Of a stretch of DNA of 64,000 bases, positions 40,947 to 50,192 are shown piece after piece. The notes under the pieces are model-generated. The model saw nothing but the letters and a program-made list of their open reading frames with translations. It was not told the origin of the DNA and ran no database searches. The stretch covers positions 1-64,000 of the forward strand of contig CAWKKJ010000013.1 of assembly GCA_963850205.1 (NCBI GenBank), given 5' to 3'. The translations under genes and the position numbers were made by a program. The DNA is from JACVRW01 sp963850205. GTDB lineage: Bacteria > Actinomycetota > Thermoleophilia > Solirubrobacterales > Thermoleophilaceae. The stretch's first letter is position 1. Each line of letters opens with the position of its first letter.

Positions 40947-41764
40947 GCGCCGCCGAAGCGGCCCGCCTGATCGCTGAACGCTCCGGCCTGCGGCCGCGCG
41001 TGGGCATCGTGCTGGGCTCCGGCCTGGGCGGCGTGGCCGACGCGGTGGAGGACCCCACCGAGCTTGGCTACGAGGAGCTGCCCGGCTTTCCCCGGCCCGG
41101 CGTCGAGGGCCACGCCGGCCGAGCGGTGGCGGGACGGATCGGCGGCGTGCCGGTGGTGGTCCTCCAGGGCCGCGCTCACCAGTACGAGGGCGCGGACACC
41201 GAGGCGCTGCGCACACCGGTGCGCACCCTCGCTGCGGCCGGGGTCGAGGTCCTCCTGCTCACGAACGCCGCCGGCTCGCTGCGCCCGGACGTGGGGCCGG
41301 GCAGCCTCATGGCGATCGCCGACCACATCAACCTCACCGGGCTCAACGTGCTGGCCGGGCCGAACGACGAGAGCATCGGGCCCCGCTTCCCGAGCATGCG
41401 CGACGCCTACGAACCGGCACTGCGCGCAGAGCTGCGCGCCGCCGCGGCGGACCTCGGCACCGACCTGCCCGAGGGGGTCTACCTGGCGGTGAGCGGGCCG
41501 AGCTTCGAGACCCCGGCCGAGATCCGCGCCTTCCGGACGCTGGGCGCCGACGCCGTGGGCATGTCCACGGTGCACGAGACGATCACGGCCCGCCACTGCG
41601 GCCTGCGGGTGGCCGCAGTGTCGGCGATCACCAACCTCGCCGAGGGCCTCGGCGACGAGTTGCTCGGCCACGAGCAGACACTCGCCGCCGCGGGGCGCGC
41701 CGCCGAGCGGCTGGCCCCGCTCGTGGTCCGCTTCGTGGAGCGGGTGGGGGGCGAGGCGCCCTGA
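40943..41764 (+). CDS. Purine nucleoside phosphorylase (inosine/guanosine type)
   Basis: A 273-aa trimeric-type PNP. The phosphate-binding VGIVLGSGLGGVADAV, GRAHQYEGADTEALRTPVRTL, LLTNAAGSLRPDVGPGSLMAIADHINLTG in outline and the substrate site GPSFETPAEIRAFRTLGADAVGMSTVHE in outline are all clear. It phosphorolyses inosine and guanosine (and deoxy forms) to base and (deoxy)ribose-1-phosphate. It is linked by GTGA to the deaminase and by CTGA to adenosine deaminase. Confidence 0.93.
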   Translation: MSAAEAARLIAERSGLRPRVGIVLGSGLGGVADAVEDPTELGYEELPGFPRPGVEGHAGRAVAGRIGGVPVVVLQGRAHQYEGADTEALRTPVRTLAAAGVEVLLLTNAAGSLRPDVGPGSLMAIADHINLTGLNVLAGPNDESIGPRFPSMRDAYEPALRAELRAAAADLGTDLPEGVYLAVSGPSFETPAEIRAFRTLGADAVGMSTVHETITARHCGLRVAAVSAITNLAEGLGDELLGHEQTLAAAGRAAERLAPLVVRFVERVGGEAP

Positions 41765-42723
41765 TCGCGAAGGCCGAGCTGCACGCGCACCTGGAGGGCA
41801 CGGCCGAGCCGGAGCTTGTGCGGCGGCTGGCCGAGCGCAACGGCCTCCCGATCCCGGAGGGGCTGTTCGACGCCGCCGGCCGCTTCACCTACAGCGGCTT
41901 TCTCGACTTCCTCGAGGCCTACGACCTGGCGGCGAGCGTCATCCGCACCGGCGAGGACTACCGCGACATCACCTACGAGTACCTCGCCCGCTGCGCCCGC
42001 GAGGGGGCGCTGTACGTGGAGCTCACCGCCTCGCCGGATCACGCCGCCCTGGTCGGGCTCAGCGACGAGGAGCACCTGGACGGCATCGCCCGGGGGATCG
42101 ACGACGCCCGGGCCGAGCACGGCATCGAGGGCCGCATCCTCATCTCCTGCGTGCGTAACCTGGGCGTGGAGCGGGCCCTGCGGGTGGCCCGCCACGCGGC
42201 CGAGCGGCCCCACGAATACGTGGTGGGCTTCTCCATGGCCGGCGACGAGGAGAACTATCCCGCCGGCGACTACGCCGAGGCCTTCTCGATCGCCGCCGGC
42301 GCGGGGCTGGGCTGCACGGTGCACGCGGGCGAGTGGGCGGGACCGGAGAGCGTCCGCGCGGCGCTCGAGCTGCCCGTCACCCGGATCGCCCACGGGGTGC
42401 GGGCCATCGAGGATCCGGCGCTGGTCGAGGAGCTGGCCGAGCGGGGAACCGTGCTCGAGTGCGCTCCCACCAGCAACGTGGTCCTTGGGGTCTACCCCGA
42501 CTACGCCTCCCACCCGCTGCCGGCGCTGGCGGCCGCGGGCGTCCGGGTGACGCTGGGCTCGGACGACCCGCCCTACTTCGGCGCCTCGATCGGGGGCGAG
42601 TACGCGGTTTGCCACGAGCACTTCGGGTTCGGCGAGGACGACCTGAACGGGATCACCCGAACCGCTCTGGAAGCCGCATTTTGCGAGGAATCGCTGAAGA
42701 AGGGCTTAACGCGAAGGGTGTAG
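41761..42723 (+). CDS. add: Adenosine deaminase, CTG start overlapping the upstream stop
   Basis: A 320-aa zinc enzyme converting adenosine to inosine. The zinc motif HAHLEG (residues 8-13) lies upstream of the first GTG (41818), and no ATG, GTG or TTG is in frame before it. The only initiator that keeps the catalytic motif is CTG at 41761-41763, whose TG is shared with the PNP stop (CTGA). Later motifs: GCTVHAGEWAGPESV, RIAHGVRAIED and GSDDPPYFG. The inosine formed feeds the upstream PNP. A TAGGGT spanning its stop codon probably drives the next gene. Confidence 0.92.
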   Translation: MIAKAELHAHLEGTAEPELVRRLAERNGLPIPEGLFDAAGRFTYSGFLDFLEAYDLAASVIRTGEDYRDITYEYLARCAREGALYVELTASPDHAALVGLSDEEHLDGIARGIDDARAEHGIEGRILISCVRNLGVERALRVARHAAERPHEYVVGFSMAGDEENYPAGDYAEAFSIAAGAGLGCTVHAGEWAGPESVRAALELPVTRIAHGVRAIEDPALVEELAERGTVLECAPTSNVVLGVYPDYASHPLPALAAAGVRVTLGSDDPPYFGASIGGEYAVCHEHFGFGEDDLNGITRTALEAAFCEESLKKGLTRRV

Positions 42724-42757
42724 GGTGCCGCGCCACGCGACGAGGGAGATCAGCACC

Positions 42758-43798
42758 GTGAAGAGGACGTTCCTGACCGCACTCCTGGCCCTGCTCGCCG
42801 CCCTGGCGCTCGGCCTGACCGCCTGCGGCTCCGACGACGACGGCGGAGGCGGTGGTGGTGGCGGCTCGGCCGAGGAGGGCGAGGCGATCAAGGCCGGGGT
42901 GGTCACCGACATCGGCGGCCTCAACGACCGCGGCTTCAACTCACTGGCCAACAAGGGCCGCCTGCGGGCGCAGAAGGAGCTGGGCGCGGAGACCCGGGTG
43001 CTGATCAGCAAGGCGAACGGGGACTACATCCCCAACCTGACCACGCTGGCCCAGCAGCAGTACGACGTCATCGTCTCAAATGGGTTCCTGATGGCGGACG
43101 CCACCGGCACGGTGGCGGGCAAGCTACCGGACGCCAATTTCGCCATCATCGACTACTCGGCCGCCGCCCTGAAGGGCAAGCCCAAGAACGTAGAAGGGCT
43201 GCTGTTCAAGGAGCAGGAGGGCGGCTACCTGGTGGGCTATCTGGCCGGGCTTTGGGCCAAGGACAACGGCGGCAAGGTCGTGTCCACCGTCGGGGGCCAG
43301 AAGATTCCGCCCGTCGACCACTACATCGCGGGCTTCGAGGCCGGGGCCAAGAAGGCGTATCCGGGAATCGAGACCCTGAGCGGGTACTCCCAGGATTTCG
43401 TGGACCAGGGGAAGTGCAAGGAGATCGCGCTCGACCAGATCGCCAAGGGCTCCAAGGTCGTCTTCCAGGTGGCCGGACAGTGCGGCCTCGGCGCGCTCGA
43501 CGCGGCAAAGCAGGAGGGCGTGCAGGGCATCGGCGTTGACGCCGACCAGGCCTACCTCGGCGACCACATCCTCACCAGCGCTCTCAAGAAGGTCGACGAC
43601 GCCGTGTTCGGGGCGTTCCAGCGGCAGCAGGACGGCACCTTCAAGGGCGGGACCGACGTGATCGCCACCGTGAAGAACGGCGGCGTGGGTATCGGCAAGA
43701 TCAGCGCCGAGGGCCGACAGTACGAGGCCCAGATCAAGAAGATTCAGGACCAGATCGCCTCCGGCGAGATCAAGAACATCCCCGACACGGTGGAGTAG
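42758..43798 (+). CDS. BMP-family nucleoside-binding lipoprotein of an ABC importer
   Basis: A 346-aa substrate-binding protein of the BmpA/PnrA/Med family. A lipoprotein signal ends in GLTAC, and a Gly run then leads into the binding domain (AGVVTDIGGLNDRGFNSLANKG, DVIVSNGFLMADATG, GLLFKEQEGGYLVGYLAGLWA). The GTG at 42758 follows GAGGGAG. TAGGGT at 42721-42726 overlaps the adenosine deaminase stop and gives a separate promoter. It delivers nucleosides to the ABC permeases encoded next. Confidence 0.9.
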   Translation: MKRTFLTALLALLAALALGLTACGSDDDGGGGGGGGSAEEGEAIKAGVVTDIGGLNDRGFNSLANKGRLRAQKELGAETRVLISKANGDYIPNLTTLAQQQYDVIVSNGFLMADATGTVAGKLPDANFAIIDYSAAALKGKPKNVEGLLFKEQEGGYLVGYLAGLWAKDNGGKVVSTVGGQKIPPVDHYIAGFEAGAKKAYPGIETLSGYSQDFVDQGKCKEIALDQIAKGSKVVFQVAGQCGLGALDAAKQEGVQGIGVDADQAYLGDHILTSALKKVDDAVFGAFQRQQDGTFKGGTDVIATVKNGGVGIGKISAEGRQYEAQIKKIQDQIASGEIKNIPDTVE

Positions 43799-43809
43799 GT
43801 TCCGGCGCG

Positions 43810-45336
43810 GTGCCCCTGGAAGCGCCCGCCCTCGAGCTCCGCGGAATCACGAAGAGGTTCGGCCCGGTGGTCGCGAACGACCGCGTCGACTTCGACCTCA
43901 GACGCGGCGAGGTCCACGCGCTCCTGGGGGAGAACGGAGCCGGCAAGTCGACCCTGATGTCGATCCTCTACGGCCTCTACCACCCCGACGCGGGCGAGAT
44001 CCGGCTGGACGGCGAGCAGGTGAGGATCGGGTCGCCGGCGCAGGCGATCGGGCTGGGGATCGGCATGGTCCACCAGCACTTCATGCTCGTGCCGGTGATG
44101 ACCGTCACCGAGAACATCGTGCTGGGCGACGAACCGCGCCGCGGCGCCCTGCTGGACACCCGCGAGGGGGCGCGCCGGGTGCGTGAGCTCTCCGACCAGT
44201 ACGGCCTGGCCGTCGACCCGGACGCCGTGATCGAGCAAATGACGGTGGGCAGCCAGCAGCGGGTCGAGATCCTGCGTGCCCTCTACCGGGAAGCGCGGAT
44301 CCTGATCCTCGACGAGCCCACGGCGGTGCTCACAGCCCAGGAGGCGCACGACCTGTTCAAGGTGCTGCGGGAGCTGCGCGAGAACGGCGTGTCCATCGTG
44401 TTCATCAGCCACAAGCTCGGCGAGGTGCTCGAGATCGCCGACCGGGTGACGGTGCTGCGGCGAGGGCGCAAGATCGACACCGTGCCCACCGAGGGAGCGA
44501 CCGAGCAGAGCCTCGCCCGCCTGATGGTCGGCCGCGACGTGCTGCTGCGGGTCGAAAAGGAGGCCGGCGCGCCCGACGCGCCCGTGCTGGAGGTCAAGGA
44601 CCTGCAGGTGGCCGACGATCGCGGCCTCGAGGCGGTACGCGACGTGTCGCTGACGGTCAGAGGCGGCGAGATCGTGGCCCTGGCCGGCGTCGACGGCAAC
44701 GGCCAGCAGGAGCTGGTGGAGGCGATCACCGGCCTGCGTGCGCCGGCGTCGGGCACCGTTGCAGTCGAGGGCACCGAGGTGGGCGGCCGCGGCGTGAGGG
44801 TCACCTGCGACGCCGGCGTGGCCCACATCGCCGAGGACCGGCAGCTGCGCGGCCTGGTGCTGGGCTTCACCCTGGCGGAGAACCTGGCGCTGCGCGAGTA
44901 CCGCTCGCCGCCGATCAGCACCCGCGGCTGGCTGTCGACCGGGCAGATGACCGCGCGGGCCGGCGGGCTCTTGAAGGAGTTCGACGTCCGCGGGGGCGAC
45001 GCCGGGACCCTGGCCTCCTCGCTGTCGGGTGGCAACCAGCAGAAGGTGTGCATCGCCCGCGAGATCGCCGCCAACCCCAGACTGCTGATGGCCCACCAGC
45101 CCACCCGCGGCCTCGACGTGGGCGCGATCGAGTTCGTGCACCGCCGCCTGGTGGCCGAGCGCGACGAGGGCCGGGGCATCCTGCTGGTGTCGCTCGAGCT
45201 GGATGAGGTGCGCTCACTGGCCGACCGCATCCTGGTGATCTACGAGGGACGCATCGTGGGCGAGTACGGGCCCGAGGTCACCGAGGAGGAGCTGGGCGTG
45301 GCGATGACCGGCGGCTCGGGCCAGGCCGCGGCGTGA
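43810..45336 (+). CDS. Nucleoside ABC transporter, duplicated ATP-binding subunit
   Basis: A 508-aa protein with two ABC domains. The first has Walker A GENGAGKSTLMSILYGLY, Walker B ILILDEPTAVL and a signature MTVGSQQRVEILRAL. The second has a degenerate Walker A (GVDGNGQQELVEAI), a standard signature LSGGNQQKVCIARE and LLMAHQPTRGLDVGAIE. This asymmetry is normal for the NupA/RbsA-like family. The GTG start is 12 nt after the lipoprotein stop. It is coupled to permease 1 by GTGA. Confidence 0.93.
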   Translation: MPLEAPALELRGITKRFGPVVANDRVDFDLRRGEVHALLGENGAGKSTLMSILYGLYHPDAGEIRLDGEQVRIGSPAQAIGLGIGMVHQHFMLVPVMTVTENIVLGDEPRRGALLDTREGARRVRELSDQYGLAVDPDAVIEQMTVGSQQRVEILRALYREARILILDEPTAVLTAQEAHDLFKVLRELRENGVSIVFISHKLGEVLEIADRVTVLRRGRKIDTVPTEGATEQSLARLMVGRDVLLRVEKEAGAPDAPVLEVKDLQVADDRGLEAVRDVSLTVRGGEIVALAGVDGNGQQELVEAITGLRAPASGTVAVEGTEVGGRGVRVTCDAGVAHIAEDRQLRGLVLGFTLAENLALREYRSPPISTRGWLSTGQMTARAGGLLKEFDVRGGDAGTLASSLSGGNQQKVCIAREIAANPRLLMAHQPTRGLDVGAIEFVHRRLVAERDEGRGILLVSLELDEVRSLADRILVIYEGRIVGEYGPEVTEEELGVAMTGGSGQAAA

Positions 45337-46514
45337 GCCCGGCCGAGGACGTCGCCCCGACCTCCGCGGCACGGCTGGCGGCCTACATCCGCGGCGGCGG
45401 CATCGTGGTGCCGCTGCTGACGGCGGCGCTGGCCTTCCTCATCGCCGGCCTGGTGATGCTTCTGACGGGCAACGATCCCGTGGCCACCTACGAGGCGATC
45501 TTCGAGGGCACCGGCCTGCAGTGGCTGTTCCCCTGGGTCACCGGCGACGACCGCACCACCGCGGCGCTGAACCTCCAGCAGACGCTGATCATCACCACGC
45601 CGCTGATCCTCACCGGACTGGCGGTGGCGTTCGCGTTCCGCGCCGGCCTGTTCAACATCGGCGGCCAGGGGCAATACATCGTGGGTTCGATCGCAGCGGT
45701 GTGGGTGGGCTCCGAGCTCGCCGGGATGCCGGCGCTGCTCCACGTGGTGCTCGCGATCGTGGCCGCGTGCGTGGCGGGCGCGGCGTGGGCCGGCCTCGCC
45801 GGCCTGCTCAAGGCCACCGTCGGGGCCAACGAGGTGATCTCCACGATCATGCTCAACTACACCGCCCTCTACGTCGGCTTCTGGCTGTTCAGCATCGGGG
45901 GGCCGCTTCAGAACGACCGCGACGCCTCGCTGCCGGTGTCGAACGACATCGTCGAGGGGGCCAAGCTGCCGGTGTTCTGGGGCGACCCGGTGCTCCAGGG
46001 CCTGCACATCGGGATCTTCATCGCGCTGGTCGCCGCCGGCCTTTTCTGGCTGCTGCTCAACCGCTCGACCGTGGGCTACGAGGTGCGGGCTGTGGGCCTC
46101 AACCCCGAGGCGGCCCGGTACGGGGGAATGAGCGTGGGCCGGACCTACGTGCTCGTGATGGCGGTCTGCGGCGCCTTCGCGGGCCTGGCGGGGTCGCTCG
46201 ACATTCTGGGCTGGCAGTTCCGCCTGGCCACCAACGACATCCAGGTGTCGTTCATCGGGTTCACCGGCATCGCGGTGGCGCTGCTGGGCCGCAGCACCGC
46301 CGGCGGCACGGTGGCGGCCGCACTGCTGTTCGGCGCCCTGTTCAGCGGGACCTCGCAGCGCAACCTCGACCCCGCGATCTTCGAGCCCTCGCTGGCCTCC
46401 AACCTCACCCTGGTCATCCAGGGGCTGGTGGTCCTGCTGGTGAGCGCGGACGTGCTCGTGCTGTCGCTTTTGCGGCGCGGGCGACGGCTGCTACCCGGGC
46501 GAGGTTCGGCGTGA
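45333..46514 (+). CDS. Nucleoside ABC transporter permease 1
   Basis: A 393-aa BPD_transp_2-type permease with about ten TM helices. Family stretches: GLAVAFAFRAGLFNIGGQGQYIVGSIAAVWVGS, GLLKATVGANEVISTIMLNYTALYVG and GMSVGRTYVLVMAVCGAFAGLAGSLDILGWQ, each in outline. Pairs with permease 2 and the double ATPase. Both junctions are GTGA overlaps. Confidence 0.92.
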   Translation: MSPAEDVAPTSAARLAAYIRGGGIVVPLLTAALAFLIAGLVMLLTGNDPVATYEAIFEGTGLQWLFPWVTGDDRTTAALNLQQTLIITTPLILTGLAVAFAFRAGLFNIGGQGQYIVGSIAAVWVGSELAGMPALLHVVLAIVAACVAGAAWAGLAGLLKATVGANEVISTIMLNYTALYVGFWLFSIGGPLQNDRDASLPVSNDIVEGAKLPVFWGDPVLQGLHIGIFIALVAAGLFWLLLNRSTVGYEVRAVGLNPEAARYGGMSVGRTYVLVMAVCGAFAGLAGSLDILGWQFRLATNDIQVSFIGFTGIAVALLGRSTAGGTVAAALLFGALFSGTSQRNLDPAIFEPSLASNLTLVIQGLVVLLVSADVLVLSLLRRGRRLLPGRGSA

Positions 46515-47710
46515 GCGCGCACGCGGCGGCTCCGCCGCGCGACCTCCTGGCGCCCCGCTACGCCGGCTGGGCCGGGGTGGCGCTCGGCGCGGTGGCCTGG
46601 TTCATCGCCCTGCCGCCGCTCCTGCTGCGGACGCCGGTGCCGTCGCTGCTGCTCGCGGCCGCTGCCGTGGCCGGCGGGGCGGTGGCCTGGCAGGGCGGCG
46701 AGCGCAGGCTCGGAGGCTGGGCCGCCGCGGCCGGCTTCCTCGGCGGGGTCGGGGCCGTGGTGGCCACGCGCTCGGGGGAGGGCAACCTCGAGGACGTCTT
46801 CGTCTGGTCGGCGCTGGTGGCGGCGATGCTGCGCTTCGCCACGCCGCTGATCTTCGGCGCGCTGGGCGGCATCGTCAGCGAGCGCAGCGGCGTGATCAAC
46901 ATCGGGCTCGAGGGCATGATGCTGATGGGGGCGTTCTTCGGCATCTTCGGCGCCGACCTCACCGGCTCCTGGCTGCTGGGCGCGCTGGTGGGAATGGCGG
47001 CCGGCGGCGCCCTGGCGCTGGTGCACGCGGTGTTCTCGATCTCGTTCCGGGCCGACCAGGTGGTGAGCGGCTTCGCGCTCAACCTGCTGGCTCTCGGCAT
47101 CACCGGCTATGTGTACATCGCCCATTACGGCGACCAGGGGACCCCCGACGGGATCCCGCGAGCCCCTGAGATCACACTCCCCCTCGTGGAGTCGATTCCC
47201 TTCGTGGGCGATGCCATCGGCAAGGCCAACATCCTCACCTGGCTGGCGCTGCTGTTGGTCCCCGTGCTTGCGCTCTTTCTGTTCCGCACCCCGCGGGGCC
47301 TGCGGCTGCGCTCGGTGGGCGAGAAGCCGCGGGCGGCCGAGAGCGTGGGCGTCGGGGTGATCCGCACGCGCTACGTGGCGGTGGTGGCCTCGGGGGTGCT
47401 GGCTGCGATCGGCGGGGTCTACCTTTCGATCGCCTTCCTGGGCTCCTTCAGCGAGAACCTCACGGCGGGCCGCGGCTACATCGCCCTGGCCGCGGTGATC
47501 TTCGGCAACTGGCGGCCCGGCGGTGCGCTTGCGGCCGCGCTCCTGTTCGGCTTCTCCAGCGCCGTGGCCCAGCGGCTGCCGGCGTTCTCCGAGTCCACGG
47601 CGGTGCTGTTCCAGGCGCTGCCGTACGTCCTGACCCTGATCGTGGTGGCCGGCGTGATCGGCCGCACCCGGCCCCCGGCCGCCATCGGCGTGCCCTACGT
47701 GAAGGGCTGA
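46511..47710 (+). CDS. Nucleoside ABC transporter permease 2
   Basis: A 399-aa permease of the same family. The conserved GGIVSERSGVINIGLEGMMLMGAFFGIFG, RADQVVSGFALNLLALGITGYVY and RSVGEKPRAAESVGVGVIRTRYVAV stretches are visible in outline. It has extra N-terminal TM helices (about 20-105) compared with permease 1. GTGA overlap upstream; 5 nt to the next gene. Confidence 0.92.
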   Translation: MSAHAAAPPRDLLAPRYAGWAGVALGAVAWFIALPPLLLRTPVPSLLLAAAAVAGGAVAWQGGERRLGGWAAAAGFLGGVGAVVATRSGEGNLEDVFVWSALVAAMLRFATPLIFGALGGIVSERSGVINIGLEGMMLMGAFFGIFGADLTGSWLLGALVGMAAGGALALVHAVFSISFRADQVVSGFALNLLALGITGYVYIAHYGDQGTPDGIPRAPEITLPLVESIPFVGDAIGKANILTWLALLLVPVLALFLFRTPRGLRLRSVGEKPRAAESVGVGVIRTRYVAVVASGVLAAIGGVYLSIAFLGSFSENLTAGRGYIALAAVIFGNWRPGGALAAALLFGFSSAVAQRLPAFSESTAVLFQALPYVLTLIVVAGVIGRTRPPAAIGVPYVKG

Positions 47711-47715
47711 GCGGC

Positions 47716-49428
47716 GTGGCGGTGGCCAGGCTCCTACTTGCCGGACCCTCCGACGAGGGCGGCCGGCTGAGCGACGAGGTCGAGCTCTACCAGCGGACCT
47801 ACAACACGCTGCTGCGCTCCAGCGGCGAGACCCGGCTGCGGGTGCTGGAGAGCTCCCACCGCGCGACGGGCTCCAGCCTCCATCCGCTGGCCGACAGCGA
47901 CGAGCCCGACCTGGGCGCGTTCATCTACGCCATCCGCCGCCTGCCCGAGGGCCTCGCGGGCGCGCGCCTGGTGATCATGGGGCAGGAGGTCGAGGTCTTC
48001 CGGGCCAACGGGATCTCCGTCGAGAGCTGGGAGGAGGCCGACGCGCCGGCCCGCCGGCGGCGCTGGCACGACGACGGCGACGGCACCCACGCCGTGCTGC
48101 TGGCGAGCGCCTCCGATGTCGACGATCTGATCCCGACCCTGGTGGCCTTCCAGATCGAGTGGAACAAGCTCCACCAGCGCGAGCTGGCGGCCGGCTGGCC
48201 CCCGGACCACGACCCCTCGGCCGAGGAGTGCGCGGAGGCGCTGGGCGGGTCGGTGGACGACTGGAGCCGCCTGCGAACCGGGTGGGGCGAGCGCTTCGGC
48301 GAGCGGCTGCGGCTGATCGCCGAGCGACCGCTGGCCCTGCGGGTGCGGATGCTGGGCGGCACCCAGGTGGGCTACGCCCGCATGACCCGCCGCTGGTGGG
48401 CTCCTGTGCACGACCGGCTCGCCACCGACGGCCTGCGCGACCGGCCGATCTACTTCGTCAGCTCGAACACCCACAGCCTGGTCAACATCGTCACCGGGGT
48501 GGCGCGGGCCAAGGAGCCCGACCTGGTGGCCTTCGTGGAGTCCCTGCCCGAGGAGGGCATCCTCCACGAGGAGCTGGTCAAGTTCCGCGCGGGCGAGGCC
48601 GAGGGCTCCTGGGAGAACTTCCTCTACTTCGTGGCCCGGCTCTACTTCGACGCCCACGGTGACCAGGGCCGGGCCGAGCGCCGGCGCCTCGAGCAGGAGT
48701 GCGGGGTGGCGCACCTGCCCAGCTCGACGGCGTTGCGGGTGCCGGCCCAGATCGTGCCCCTCTCGGCGCTCCAACCGGGCCGGCTCGACTCGCGGCTCGG
48801 CCAGGTGGACGCCGACGTGCTCGCCGCCAGCGACGCGGTGGTCGTGAACATCGACTACCCGCTGGGCGTGGCCGCCTACAACATCCTGCGCGAGGTGGCG
48901 ATCGACAGCCCTGCGCTGAAGGGCGTGTACGTGCTGGGCAAGGCGGCCACGCTGAACGCTGACGTGGGCGACGTGATGCTCTCGAGCGTCGTGCACGACG
49001 AGCACTCGGGCTCCACCTACTGGCTCGACAACGCCTTCGGGATCGACGACCTGGCGGGCGACCTGCGCTTCGGCAGCGGCCTCGACAACCAGCGCGCGGT
49101 GAGCGTGAAGAGCACCTTCCTCCAGAACCGCGCCTACCTCGACTTCTACTACCGCGAGGCCTTCACCGTGGTGGAGATGGAGGCCGGCCCCTACTGCAAC
49201 GCGCTCTACGAGTTCGCCGACGCCGACCGCCACCCGGTCGGCGAGGCGGTCAACTTCTCCAAGCTGCCAGTGGACTTCGGGATCATCCACTACGCCTCCG
49301 ATACGCCGTACACCCAGGCCCGCACGCTCGGGGCCCGCGGTCTCAGCTATTACGGCATGGACTCGACCTACGCTTCGTCGCTGGCCATCATGCGGCGGGT
49401 GCTGCGGCTGGAGGGGGCGCTGGAGTAG
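47716..49428 (+). CDS. Conserved 570-aa protein with phosphorylase-like C-terminus
   Basis: No family is firmly recognised. It is soluble with no signal. The N-terminal half is helical (FIYAIRRLPEGLAGARLVIMGQEVEVF, NTHSLVNIVTGVARAKEPDLV). The C-terminal half has elements in the order of nucleoside phosphorylases: KAATLNADVGDVMLSSVVHDEHSG, VSVKSTFLQNRAYL and VVEMEAGPYCNALYEF, recalling the GD-, SGD- and MEA-motifs of the PNP/Udp fold. It is 5 nt downstream of a nucleoside importer. A nucleoside-processing role is therefore plausible but unproven. Confidence 0.75.
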   Translation: MAVARLLLAGPSDEGGRLSDEVELYQRTYNTLLRSSGETRLRVLESSHRATGSSLHPLADSDEPDLGAFIYAIRRLPEGLAGARLVIMGQEVEVFRANGISVESWEEADAPARRRRWHDDGDGTHAVLLASASDVDDLIPTLVAFQIEWNKLHQRELAAGWPPDHDPSAEECAEALGGSVDDWSRLRTGWGERFGERLRLIAERPLALRVRMLGGTQVGYARMTRRWWAPVHDRLATDGLRDRPIYFVSSNTHSLVNIVTGVARAKEPDLVAFVESLPEEGILHEELVKFRAGEAEGSWENFLYFVARLYFDAHGDQGRAERRRLEQECGVAHLPSSTALRVPAQIVPLSALQPGRLDSRLGQVDADVLAASDAVVVNIDYPLGVAAYNILREVAIDSPALKGVYVLGKAATLNADVGDVMLSSVVHDEHSGSTYWLDNAFGIDDLAGDLRFGSGLDNQRAVSVKSTFLQNRAYLDFYYREAFTVVEMEAGPYCNALYEFADADRHPVGEAVNFSKLPVDFGIIHYASDTPYTQARTLGARGLSYYGMDSTYASSLAIMRRVLRLEGALE

Positions 49429-49446
49429 AGCGGCTGGGCGCTGGGC

Positions 49447-49620
49447 TCAGAAGGGCCAGCCCGAGCCGCGCTCCCAGTCGGCCGGGCGCATGGAGCCGAC
49501 GGTGCGGCGCAGCGGCTTGCGATCGGGCCGCCGGAAGGCCGGCCGGTCCTCGGCGCCGATCCAGGGCGCGAAGAGGGTGAGGAGGAGGGCGCCGCCGAAG
49601 ATGATGACCAGTACCTCCAT
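49447..49620 (-). CDS. 57-aa single-pass membrane protein
   Basis: A small gene. Residues 2-20 are one hydrophobic helix (EVLVIIFGGALLLTLFAPW), followed by an Arg/Pro-rich cytoplasmic tail ending GWPF. The ATG at 49620 lies exactly 7 nt after TATCAT on the minus strand, a near-ideal leaderless promoter. The GC3 pattern and the promoter support a real gene despite its size. Function unknown. Confidence 0.65.
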   Translation of the reverse strand: MEVLVIIFGGALLLTLFAPWIGAEDRPAFRRPDRKPLRRTVGSMRPADWERGSGWPF

Positions 49621-49696
49621 GTGACCAATGATACTCGGACGTTGCGCCCGGTCTCGTCCCGGTCACAATCCGCGCGGACGTGCGAAGAAAGAGGCA

Positions 49697-50192
49697 GTGA
49701 CCACGCTCGAGAACGGCGCCGCCCAGGCGCCGGCCCAGCTGTCGGATGCGGCGCTCCTGGCCCGGCGCGACGGCGATGCCTTCGCTGAGTTCTACCGCCG
49801 CCACGCGCGGCGGCTAGCCGGGTACCTGGTCCGGGCTACCGGCGACGCCGAGGTGGCCGCCGACCTGACCGCCGAGACCTTCGCGGCCGCCCTGGCCGCA
49901 CGCGGCCGCTTCCGGCCGGAACGCGGGACCCCCGCCAGCTGGCTCTATGGGATCGCCGGGGCCGGCGCGAGAGATCCTGGTCTACGGCCGGGCGCCCGAG
50001 CGGGCGAGCGCGGTCCGGGTGACGGCCAGAGGCGAAGCGCCGATCGAAGCCGATCGGTTCGAGGGGCCGGCGGGAACCCGCGGCGACTTCTACCTCGTTG
50101 CGGTCCCACCGGACCTCGAGGGCGCGAGGGTCAACTGGTTCGACCGTGACGGCCGCCCGGGGAGCCGCGGCCACTCGTTACTGCCGCCGTAG
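49697..50192 (+). pseudogene. ECF sigma factor N-terminus joined to the tail of another protein by deletion
   Basis: From GTG 49697, with AAGAAAGAGG upstream, the frame encodes sigma region 2 (DAALLARRDGDAFAEFYRRHARRLAGYLVRATGDAEVAADLTAETF in outline) up to GTPASWLYGIA at about 49960. There the sigma homology stops before region 4. In another frame, EILVYGRAPERASAVRVTARG and the rest to the TAG at 50190-50192 reads like the tail of a different surface protein. A deletion has probably fused two genes out of frame. The sigma frame runs on as nonsense to 50149. Confidence 0.65.

Noticed and set aside
41818..42723. Adenosine deaminase starting at the first GTG
   Set aside because: That start removes the HAHLEG zinc motif needed for activity.
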